From: DATELY01 sp035276085
Lineage (GTDB): Bacteria > Pseudomonadota > Gammaproteobacteria > Steroidobacterales > Steroidobacteraceae
Direction: 5' to 3'
Assembly: GCA_035276085.1 (NCBI GenBank)
Contig: DATELY010000230.1
Coordinates: 1-8,122 of the forward strand
Length of the DNA stretch: 8,122 nucleotides
Part shown: one piece after another, positions 1 to 5,591 of the stretch
Position numbering within the stretch: the first letter of the stretch is position 1
Layout of the letters: each line of letters begins with the position of its first letter
Program-made: the position numbers and the translations under genes
Notes under the pieces: model-generated
What the model was told of the DNA's origin: nothing
The model's input: the letters and a program-made list of their open reading frames with translations, nothing else
The model's database searches: none

Positions 1-116
1 ATGCGGACCTTCTTCAGCTGGAAATGTGCCGCTTCGGCACGCTTCATTTCTGCAAGCACGTTGGCGGTCGTGCGTGCGACGATTTCGTCGAGCTGTTCTT
101 TGGATAAGTGGGACAT
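1..116 (-). CDS. Unrecognised protein, N-terminal 38 residues only
   Basis: This is the start of a leftward gene that runs off the left edge. The ATG is the complement of 114-116. A good Shine-Dalgarno AGGAG (complement of 123-127) lies 6 nt upstream, which is the main reason to accept it. The visible protein begins MSHLSKEQLDEIVARTT and continues as a charged, probably helical segment (LAEMKRAEAAHFQLKKVR) with no signal peptide or membrane segment. The reading frame stays open for all 116 bases. I do not recognise the family and assign no function. It is transcribed away from the B12 operon and is unlikely to be part of it. Confidence 0.6.
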   Translation of the reverse strand, partial: MSHLSKEQLDEIVARTTANVLAEMKRAEAAHFQLKKVR

Positions 117-130
117 GGAGCGCTCCTGCG

Positions 131-149
131 ATGTGTGACCCACACACAT
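131..149. repeat. Perfect 7-bp inverted repeat ahead of the leftward gene
   Basis: ATGTGTG (131-137) and CACACAT (143-149) are exact reverse complements separated by 5 nt. The repeat lies just upstream of the ribosome binding site of the leftward gene at 1-116, so it could be an operator or a hairpin in its 5' leader. The arms are short and of simple CA/TG composition, so chance is possible. Confidence 0.3.
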
Positions 150-397
150 GAGATGCCGACGAGCGCGCGAGCGCTATCGTACGTACGGGCAGCAACCTCG
201 CCATGCATGCAGCACTCCACTGTGAGCGCGATTCGGATTTCAGGTCAGCGTATCTCGTTCGAACGCGGCACAGAGCACCGGAGCGATTTGAACAGATCGT
301 TGTGCCGGCTGGACTGTGCCGGAGGGGCAGGGCTTGCTAATTGCCTGGAAAGGTTCAGTGCGGCCGTTGTTTCAGCAGCAGCGTGCAGCTGCCGGCC
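150..397. other. Intergenic stretch without a supportable gene
   Basis: I find no convincing coding region, tRNA or rRNA here. Open frames crossing it have low-complexity, arginine/serine/histidine-rich translations and no ribosome binding site. Small structures are a self-complementary CGTACGTACG around 179-188, and the sequence TGTGCCGG repeated directly at 301-308 and 315-322. That repeat includes CCGGC (305-309) and GCCGG (318-322), which could pair as a 5-bp hairpin. The stretch lies downstream of the leftward small membrane protein gene, so it may contain that gene's 3' untranslated end, but no U-tract terminator is visible. Confidence 0.4.
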
Positions 398-610
398 TCA
401 CTTCCTCCTGAAACCCACCACCACCAGCACGAGTCCCGCTCCAAGCGCCACACCGCCCACCCATCCCGGCACCTTGTGCTGCTGCTGCACTTTCGCTTCG
501 AGCTCTCCCAGCTTGAACACGCTTTCCTCGCGCGAGTAGCTCGGTGGTTTGATGATCATGAACAGGCCGGCCGCAATGAGGATGGCGCCAACGATTTGCA
601 GAACACGCAC
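398..610 (-). CDS. Small two-helix membrane protein (DUF3185-like)
   Basis: This is a 70-residue protein starting at a GTG codon (complement of 608-610), with a GGAGA ribosome binding site (complement of 617-621) 6 nt upstream. It has two hydrophobic segments, at about residues 3-20 (VLQIVGAILIAAGLFMII) and 50-67 (VGGVALGAGLVLVVVGF). A charged central linker (SREESVFKLGELEAKVQQQHK) separates them and the protein ends in FRRK. Size and pattern resemble the short DUF3185-type inner-membrane proteins. Function is unknown. The next in-frame Met is residue 18, inside the first helix, so the GTG start is preferred. It is divergent from the B12 operon, with about 135 bp between its start and the riboswitch, so there is no evidence of a shared role. 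Confidence 0.75.
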   Translation of the reverse strand: MRVLQIVGAILIAAGLFMIIKPPSYSREESVFKLGELEAKVQQQHKVPGWVGGVALGAGLVLVVVGFRRK

Positions 611-649
611 GCAGAGTCTCCATGGAAGGGTGACGGGAACAGGGCACGC

Positions 650-655
650 ATTATC
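650..655 (-). promoter_or_regulatory. Possible -10 element for the small membrane protein gene
   Basis: On the minus strand these bases read GATAAT, a 5/6 match to TATAAT, about 40 nt upstream of the GTG start at 610. No good -35 hexamer lies at 16-18 nt spacing, so this is a weak proposal based on one element. Confidence 0.3.
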
Positions 656-708
656 AGGGATGTCGGCCCCGCACAGCCCATCGATCGCGCAGCATCAATC
701 GAGAACGG

Positions 709-737
709 TTGACGCGCGTCCGCTTTGTCAGCATTCT
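709..737 (+). promoter_or_regulatory. Sigma70-like promoter of the B12 operon
   Basis: TTGACG (709-714, 5/6 to the -35 consensus) is followed after exactly 17 nt by CATTCT (732-737, 3/6 to the -10 consensus). Transcription would start near 744, right at the 5' strand of the riboswitch P1 helix (745), as expected for a leader consisting of the aptamer. The -10 is poor, so position is the strongest support. Confidence 0.5.
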
Positions 738-744
738 TCGCCGC

Positions 745-923
745 GCGTTGAGTTCCCCGCATGGGGATTGAAATGGGAACCGGGTGTGAAACCCGGGCTG
801 CCCCCGCAACTGTAAGCGGTGTTTCCGGCGTCGATAGACCACTGAGCCCTCGAGGATGAACCAAGGGGCTCGGGAAGGTGACGCACGGGAGTGAAGCCGC
901 GAGCCAGGAGACCTGCTCAGCGT
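745..923 (+). promoter_or_regulatory. Cobalamin riboswitch aptamer
   Basis: The leader senses adenosylcobalamin or a related corrinoid and lowers expression of the downstream genes when it is bound. Visible core elements in order: P1 5' strand GCGTTGAG (745-752); hairpin TCCCC-gca-TGGGGA region (754-767); conserved GGGAAccgGGTGtGAaacCC box (775 to about 794); GCCCCCGCAACTGTAAGCGG (800-819), in which CCGC pairs with GCGG; peripheral helix GAGCCC (844-849)/GGGCTC (866-871); GGGAAGG (872-878); B12 box GCCAGGAGACCTGC (903-916); P1 3' strand CTCAGCGT (916-923), complementary to 745-752 with two G-U pairs. These match the class I cobalamin riboswitch consensus very well. The first gene downstream is btuB, the classic target. 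Whether control is on translation or transcription is not proven. No U-tract terminator follows, which favours translational control. Confidence 0.95.
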
Positions 924-1054
924 CGTCGTCCATCGACCAGCCGGGGTGTGCTGAGCGAGCGGGAGTTCCCGAGTGACGACCGGTGCATGGGTCGTCGGCT
1001 CGCGTGAGTGCGATGACGCATGCGTGTCGCATCTCACTCTCGGAGCTCTCCGTC
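924..1054 (+). promoter_or_regulatory. Riboswitch expression platform with two hairpins and the btuB ribosome binding site
   Basis: Between the aptamer and the btuB start lie two adjacent stem-loops. Hairpin 1 (970-1002) pairs CGAG/CTCG and GACGACC (975-981)/GGTCGTC (990-996) around an 8-nt loop. Hairpin 2 (1004-1037) pairs GTGAG/CTCAC and TGCGA/TCGCA, with a one-base bulge, over a palindromic ACGCATGCGT apex. The Shine-Dalgarno GGAG (1042-1045), 9 nt before the ATG at 1055, lies in CGGAGCTCTCCG, which is nearly self-complementary and may fold back on itself. A second GTCGTC at 925-930 could compete for GACGAC at 975-980. The pairings are read by eye; which form is the ligand-bound one is not known. 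Confidence 0.55.
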
Positions 1055-2977
1055 ATGTCACGGTCCCTTGCGTTCGCTTCCACCTCGCTGATCCTTTCAC
1101 TCGCCGCTGCGTCCACGCACGCCGCGCCGGAGCAAGTCGTCGTCACCGCCAATCGTCGCGTTACCGATGTCGCCACCGTCGGCGATTCGATCACCGTCAT
1201 CGATGCCCAACAGGCGCGCGCGAGCCAGAAGCTCATGGTGTCGGACCTGCTCACGACCACGCCCGGCGTGGTGGCCTCGCGCAATGGCGGTTATGGCGGC
1301 ACGACATCGCTGCGCATTCGCGGCGCGGAAGATCACCACACGGTCGTGCTCGTCGACGGCGTGAAGATCAACGATCCCTCCTCGCCCGGCGGCGGTTTCA
1401 ACTTCGCCAACCTGATGATTGCGGACGACATCGAGCGCATCGAAATCGTGCGCGGTGCGCAATCGACGCTGTGGGGCAGCCAGGCGATCGGCGGCGTCGT
1501 GAACATCGTGACGACTGAACCCGCAGGTCCGCTGTCCGCGGCGATCGATGCCGAGGCCGGTTCCTACACGACCGGTCGCGTGACGGCCCGCGTACAGCAA
1601 GGCAACGATCGCTTCGGCTGGCGCCTGGGCAGCCACTACTTCACGACCGACGGCGTCTCGGCGTTCGACAAGGATCTCGGCGGCGACGAGGACGATCCGT
1701 ACCGGAATGTCGGCTTCAACGCGCGCGGCGTGTGGCGCGTAACCGATGCCGTCACGGCAGAGCTGCGCTCGAACTGGTGGCGCGGGCGTACGGAGTTCGA
1801 CGGCTTCCCGCCGCCGAACTTCTCGTTCGCGGATACGCGCGAGTATTCGATCACCAAGGAATGGGTGAGCTATGCGGGAGTGAAGATCGACTCTTTCGAG
1901 GGCCGCCTGCAACATCGGATCGGCATCGCGTACACGGATACGGACCGCAACAACCGCGATCCCGATTCCGTCGTCGAAGAAACCTTCGACTCGTATGGCC
2001 GGAATTTGCGCTACGAGTATCAGGGCACGTGGTCGCCGCTCGACAGCATGACGGCGGTGTTCGGACTGGAGCATGAGCGTTCGGAGCTGCGCACGGTATC
2101 GCCGAGCGTGTTCGACCCGAACCCGACGCCGTTGCAGCGCAATGTCGATCTCGACAGCGGCTATGCGCAACTGCAGTTCACACCGATCACCGGGCTCACG
2201 CTGACCGGCGGCCTGCGCTACGACGATCACGAAACCTTCGGCAACAACACTTCGGCACACGGAGCCATCGCTTTCGCGCCCACGCGCTCCACAGTGCTGC
2301 GCGCGAGCTATGGTCAGGGCTTCAAGGCGCCTACGCTGTTTCAGTTGTACAGCGAGTACGGCACGCCCGAGCTGCAGCCGGAAGACGGCGATACGTGGGA
2401 CATCGGCATCGAGCAGCGCCTGTTCGACAATCGCGTGAAGGCGTCCGCTACTTACTTCGAGCGCAAGACGAAGAACATGATCGACTTCGTGTCTTGCTTC
2501 GGTGTCGCCTCCGCGAAATGCACCGCACAGCCTGACGGCTACTACGACAACGTCTCACGCACGAAGGCGGATGGTTACGAGCTGGGCCTCACCGCTCAAC
2601 TCACGTCGCACTGGCTTGCCATCGCGAACTACACGCGCCTCGATGCGAAGAACGACGCACGCGGCACGTTCAACTTCGGCAATGAGCTGCCGCGGCGGCC
2701 GAAGCAGTCCGCGTACACCGAACTGAAGTATCAGTGGGACCTGCCGCTCGCGACCGCCATCGCGGCTCAGTATGTCGGCCGCAGCTTCGACAATGCGGCC
2801 AACACCTTCAAGCTCGATGACTACGTGCTCGTGGATCTGCGCGCTGAGTATGCCGTGAGCGATGCGTTGCAGCTGTACGGCCGGGTCGAGAATCTCTTCG
2901 ACGAGGATTACGCGACGACGCGCAATTACGGCTCGATCGGCCGCGGCGCGTATGTGGGCTTCAAGCAGAGCTTCTGA
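1055..2977 (+). CDS. btuB: TonB-dependent outer-membrane cobalamin receptor BtuB
   Basis: BtuB is the outer-membrane receptor that imports cobalamin and related corrinoids using TonB energy. The ATG at 1055 is chosen because GGAG lies 9 nt upstream and a clear signal peptide follows (MSRSLAFASTSLILSLAAAS, likely cleavage near THA|A, residue 23). This gives 640 residues, normal for the family. The mature N terminus carries a TonB box, EQVVVTANR (residues 26-34), very like the DTLVVTANR of E. coli BtuB. The plug domain follows, with the motifs LLTTTPGVV, LRIRGAEDHHTVVLVDG and IEIVRGAQSTLWGSQAIGG. The rest is a beta-barrel ending in the typical VENLFDEDYATTRNYG stretch and a C-terminal Phe. Cys481 and Cys489 sit in what looks like an extracellular loop and may form a disulfide. 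It is the first gene behind the B12 riboswitch. In-frame upstream starts (GTG 983, ATG 1013) would add non-signal-like sequence and fall in the leader hairpins. Confidence 0.95.
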   Translation: MSRSLAFASTSLILSLAAASTHAAPEQVVVTANRRVTDVATVGDSITVIDAQQARASQKLMVSDLLTTTPGVVASRNGGYGGTTSLRIRGAEDHHTVVLVDGVKINDPSSPGGGFNFANLMIADDIERIEIVRGAQSTLWGSQAIGGVVNIVTTEPAGPLSAAIDAEAGSYTTGRVTARVQQGNDRFGWRLGSHYFTTDGVSAFDKDLGGDEDDPYRNVGFNARGVWRVTDAVTAELRSNWWRGRTEFDGFPPPNFSFADTREYSITKEWVSYAGVKIDSFEGRLQHRIGIAYTDTDRNNRDPDSVVEETFDSYGRNLRYEYQGTWSPLDSMTAVFGLEHERSELRTVSPSVFDPNPTPLQRNVDLDSGYAQLQFTPITGLTLTGGLRYDDHETFGNNTSAHGAIAFAPTRSTVLRASYGQGFKAPTLFQLYSEYGTPELQPEDGDTWDIGIEQRLFDNRVKASATYFERKTKNMIDFVSCFGVASAKCTAQPDGYYDNVSRTKADGYELGLTAQLTSHWLAIANYTRLDAKNDARGTFNFGNELPRRPKQSAYTELKYQWDLPLATAIAAQYVGRSFDNAANTFKLDDYVLVDLRAEYAVSDALQLYGRVENLFDEDYATTRNYGSIGRGAYVGFKQSF

Positions 2978-2986
2978 GGCGGCGTC

Positions 2987-4126
2987 GTGAACGCCGCATC
3001 GGCAGTAGCCATCGACGATCGCCTGGCTGGGCACGGCGGTCGCCTCTGCGTCGCGCGCGCATTGCATCCGCAAGCGCCTCAGCCGTGGATCGATCTGTCC
3101 ACCGGGATCAATCCGAAGCCGTATCCGGCACCGCGCGCGAGCTCATCGTCACGGGCGCGATTGCCGGAGCCGCAGGAGTTGCGTGCGTTGGAGGAAGTGG
3201 CGGCGCGGGCGTTCGGCGTTGCAGAACAAGATTGCGTGGTTGCAGTGGGTGGATCGGAGGCGGCGTTGCGGTTGATGCCGTACGTGCTGCAAGTCGATCG
3301 CGCGGCCATCGTGGGGCCGACGTATTCGTCACATGAGGATGCGTGGCGGAAAGCGGGGTCGTGTGTGGATGTTGTGGAACGCACGCATGGGCTGCTGATC
3401 CCAAGCAGCCCCCACCCCAACCCTCCCCCGCTGCGCAGGGGAGGGAGTCAACTGATCGACATTCCACTCAACTCGCAACCGCGTCCCTTCCCTTGCGAAG
3501 CGGACCGGCAAGTCATCACGGTGGTGAATCCCAATAACCCCGACGGCGCTGTACTCCACCGCGATCGCTTACTCGCGCTGCACGATCAACTCGCGCAACA
3601 CGACGGCTATCTCGTCGTCGACGAAGCCTTCGCCGATGCAGCGCCTGCGTGCAGCGTTGCGTCCCTTGCCGGCAGCAAACGATACCCTCGCCTTCTGGTG
3701 CTCCGTTCCTTTGGCAAGTTCTACGGGCTCGCCGGTCTGCGCCTGGGGTTCGTCATCGCCGCGCCGGGTATCGCACAACGATTCCGTTCTCTCCTCGGCG
3801 ATTGGCCAGTCACTGCCGATGCCATCGCAGCCGGTTGCGCCGCTTACGCGGATGCCGCTTGGGGCGAGCGCACTCGTGCACGCTTGCAAAGCGCTGCACA
3901 CAGCCTCGATGCGCTCCTCGTGCGCAGTGGGTTCACCCTTGTCGGCGGCACATCGTTGTTTCGACTCGCCCGCAGCAACACCGCTGGACGGTGTTTCGAA
4001 CGCTTGCTCGACGCCGGCATTCTCGTACGCCCATTCGATCACGACGCAACACTCTTGCGCTTCGGCCTGCCCTACGGCGCCCCTGCGTGGCAGCGACTGA
4101 CACGCGCATTGGGAGCTGAGGCATGA
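2987..4126 (+). CDS. cobD: Threonine-phosphate decarboxylase CobD/CobC (PLP-dependent)
   Basis: This is a fold-type I PLP enzyme of the histidinol-phosphate aminotransferase-like group. It decarboxylates L-threonine O-3-phosphate to (R)-1-amino-2-propanol phosphate, the linker of the cobalamin nucleotide loop. Visible are an N-terminal HGG (residues 16-18) and WIDLSTGINPKPYP (34-47), typical of CobD/CobC; GGSEAALRL (88-96); PTYSSHE (111-117); NPNNPDG (181-187); VDEAF with Asp212; SFGKFYGLAGLRLGF with the PLP lysine Lys244; and LRFGLP with Arg358. At 379 residues it is longer than the usual 330-360. The surplus fits a proline/arginine-rich insert at about 135-165 encoded by a palindromic repeat. 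The start is GTG, 9 bp after btuB, and its GAGGCGG ribosome binding site overlaps the btuB stop. The product supplies the CbiB substrate encoded at the end of this operon. Naming differs: cobD in Salmonella, cobC in Pseudomonas denitrificans. Confidence 0.92.
   Translation: MNAASAVAIDDRLAGHGGRLCVARALHPQAPQPWIDLSTGINPKPYPAPRASSSSRARLPEPQELRALEEVAARAFGVAEQDCVVAVGGSEAALRLMPYVLQVDRAAIVGPTYSSHEDAWRKAGSCVDVVERTHGLLIPSSPHPNPPPLRRGGSQLIDIPLNSQPRPFPCEADRQVITVVNPNNPDGAVLHRDRLLALHDQLAQHDGYLVVDEAFADAAPACSVASLAGSKRYPRLLVLRSFGKFYGLAGLRLGFVIAAPGIAQRFRSLLGDWPVTADAIAAGCAAYADAAWGERTRARLQSAAHSLDALLVRSGFTLVGGTSLFRLARSNTAGRCFERLLDAGILVRPFDHDATLLRFGLPYGAPAWQRLTRALGAEA
3389..3445. repeat. Palindromic repeat element inserted in frame within cobD
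   Basis: Two perfect 8-bp hairpins lie side by side: GGGCTGCT (3389-3396)/AGCAGCCC (3404-3411) with a 7-nt loop, and CCCTCCCC (3421-3428)/GGGGAGGG (3438-3445) with a 9-nt loop. They are joined by a C-rich stretch (CCCCACCCCAA). The translated segment GLLIPSSPHPNPPPLRRGGS does not look like a CobD core. From memory, similar C-rich palindromes giving HPNPPP-like peptides occur as dispersed repeats in several proteobacterial genomes. This looks like one of them, inserted without breaking the frame. Outer boundaries are not visible; the foreign segment may extend to about 3475. Confidence 0.65.
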
Positions 4127-4731
4127 GCGAGGATCAACGCGATCTGGACCACAGACGTGCGATGCAGGCGCTCCAGGCAGAGCGCCGCGCAGAACGTGCG
4201 GGCAAGAGGCTGACGGGTGGATTGCTGCTGGTGCTCACCGGTCCGGGCAAGGGCAAATCGTCCAGCGCGTTCGGCATGGTCGCGCGTGCGCTCGGTTGGG
4301 AGATGCGTGTCGGCATCGTGCAGTTCATCAAGGGCAAGTGGCAGACCGGCGAGCGGCACTTCTTCAGCCGCTTCCCGGATCTCGTGACGTACGAGGTCAT
4401 GGGCGAAGGCTTCACGTGGGATGTGCAGGATCGCCGGCGCGATATCGCGGCCGCGCAGAAAGCGTGGCAGCGCAGCCAGGAGATGATTGCGGACCCGCAA
4501 TACGATTTCGTGTTGCTGGATGAGCTCAACATCGCGCTGCGTAACGACTACCTGGACATTGACGAAGTCGTGGCGGTGCTGCAGCAACGATCGCGCGACA
4601 AGCACATCTGCATCACGGGACGCGATGCGAAGCCGGCCTTACTCGAAGTGGCCGACCTCGTTACGGAGATGACGCTGGTGAAGCATCCGTATCAGGCTGG
4701 CTACCGCGCGCAGCGAGGGATCGAGTTTTGA
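4123..4731 (+). CDS. cobO: Cob(I)yrinic acid a,c-diamide / corrinoid adenosyltransferase
   Basis: This cytoplasmic enzyme transfers the 5'-deoxyadenosyl group of ATP to the cobalt of reduced corrinoids (CobO/BtuR/CobA family), giving the coenzyme form. It has 202 residues, the standard length. After a charged N-terminal extension come the P-loop GPGKGKSSSAF (40-50), VGIVQFIKGKWQTGE (63-77), GEGFTWD (94-100), the Walker B-like VLLDELN (130-136), TGRDA (165-169) and the C-terminal HPYQAGYRAQRGIEF, all hallmarks of this family. The start ATG overlaps the cobD stop in ATGA, and GGGAG lies 7 nt upstream, implying translational coupling. In this operon it would adenosylate imported corrinoids or cobyric-type intermediates before CbiB acts. 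Confidence 0.96.
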   Translation: MSEDQRDLDHRRAMQALQAERRAERAGKRLTGGLLLVLTGPGKGKSSSAFGMVARALGWEMRVGIVQFIKGKWQTGERHFFSRFPDLVTYEVMGEGFTWDVQDRRRDIAAAQKAWQRSQEMIADPQYDFVLLDELNIALRNDYLDIDEVVAVLQQRSRDKHICITGRDAKPALLEVADLVTEMTLVKHPYQAGYRAQRGIEF

Positions 4732-5591
4732 ACGGGCTGCGCTTCGCACTGTGTCTTGCCGCGTTGTTGGCAACCACCGCTGTCGAAGCCAACGGTGCAG
4801 CGCCCCAGCGCATCGTTTCGATGAACCTGTGCCTGGACTCCGTGCTCCTGCAGCTCGTGCCTCGGGAGCACATCCTCGCGTTGAGCCAGTACGCCCGCGA
4901 TCCGTGGCGTTCGAGCATTGCCGACGTCGCCAGGACACTGCCGTACACCAACGAGACGGCCGAGGAAGTCGTCGCGCTGAAACCCGATCTCGTTCTCGCC
5001 AGCCGACATTCGGCCATCGCCACGCGCGCCGCACTTCAGCGCGTGGGCATCCGCTTCGAGCTGTTCGAGGTGCCGCAATCGGTTGCGGAAAGCTTCACTC
5101 AGATCCGGCGCGTCGCAGCGCTCCTCCAGCGGCAAGCACAGGGAGAGGCGTTGATTTCCCGTATCGAACGGGCAATCGACGCCGCGCGCCCGGCCCCAGG
5201 TGCTCCCGTATTGACCGCAGCGATCTATCAGCCCGGCGGCTTGAGCTCCGGCCCCGAGACCGTAACGGGAGAGCTCATGCGTATCGTCGGACTCGACAAC
5301 ATCGCCGCCCGTTACGGCGTGACGACGTATCGCCCATTGCCGCTCGAAGCACTGATCAGATCCCCGCCCGACATTCTGCTGGTGGGCGACACGAGCCACG
5401 GCGCGCCGACGCATGCCGAGCGCATCGTCCATCATCGTGCGTTGCGTGCGCTGGAGTTCCGCATGCAGCGCGAGTCATTCCCGGCGCGCTTGGCCTATTG
5501 CTCCGGCCCGACGATGATCGATGCGCTCGATGCGCTCGTCGCCGCGCGCGAGCACACGCTGAGCGTTGCCGTGGCACGGAGCTCGCCGTGA
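4728..5591 (+). CDS. btuF: Periplasmic cobalamin-binding protein BtuF-like
   Basis: This is a 287-residue substrate-binding protein of the TroA/BtuF class (two lobes joined by a long helix). It should capture corrinoid released by BtuB in the periplasm and deliver it to BtuCD. The start is TTG, overlapping the cobO stop as TTGA, supported by GAGGGA 7 nt upstream and an immediate signal peptide (LRFALCLAALLATTAVEA, cleavage near residues 21-24). The N-terminal lobe starts with QRIVSMNLCLDSVLLQL (27-43) and includes ETAEEVVALKPDLVLAS (76-92), typical of the family. The linker helix is about 117-153. The C-terminal lobe includes GELMRIVGLDNIAARYG (181-197) and PLEALIRSPPDILLVG (205-220). Sequence alone does not separate cobalamin from siderophore binders; the B12 riboswitch and neighbours make cobalamin by far the likelier ligand. 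Confidence 0.87.
   Translation: MNGLRFALCLAALLATTAVEANGAAPQRIVSMNLCLDSVLLQLVPREHILALSQYARDPWRSSIADVARTLPYTNETAEEVVALKPDLVLASRHSAIATRAALQRVGIRFELFEVPQSVAESFTQIRRVAALLQRQAQGEALISRIERAIDAARPAPGAPVLTAAIYQPGGLSSGPETVTGELMRIVGLDNIAARYGVTTYRPLPLEALIRSPPDILLVGDTSHGAPTHAERIVHHRALRALEFRMQRESFPARLAYCSGPTMIDALDALVAAREHTLSVAVARSSP

Noticed and set aside
108..539. Plus-strand open frame of 143 residues in the left intergenic region
   Set aside because: It is low in complexity (Ser/Thr/Cys/His-rich), has no ribosome binding site, and overlaps the better-supported minus-strand gene at 398-610.
970..1037. Rho-independent terminator in the btuB leader
   Set aside because: The hairpins are strong but no T-run follows either one, so intrinsic termination is not supported; translational control is likelier.
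983..1054. Alternative btuB starts GTG 983 and ATG 1013
   Set aside because: They lie inside leader hairpins without good Shine-Dalgarno sequences and would put non-signal-like residues ahead of the signal peptide.
556..1284. Minus-strand open frame of 242 residues over the riboswitch
   Set aside because: It covers the highly conserved riboswitch aptamer and the btuB start, has no recognisable domain, and overlaps the small membrane protein gene.
1097..2260. Long minus-strand open frame opposite btuB (387 residues)
   Set aside because: The translation is repetitive, rich in Arg/Ala/Val/Ile without family motifs, as is common for antisense frames of GC-rich genes. btuB on the plus strand is certain.
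4751..5587. In-frame upstream extension of the btuC frame, giving a 605-residue protein
   Set aside because: The translated part before 5588 is arginine-rich shadow sequence lying over btuF. BtuC family length, the GTGA overlap and GGAG upstream all favour the start at 5588.
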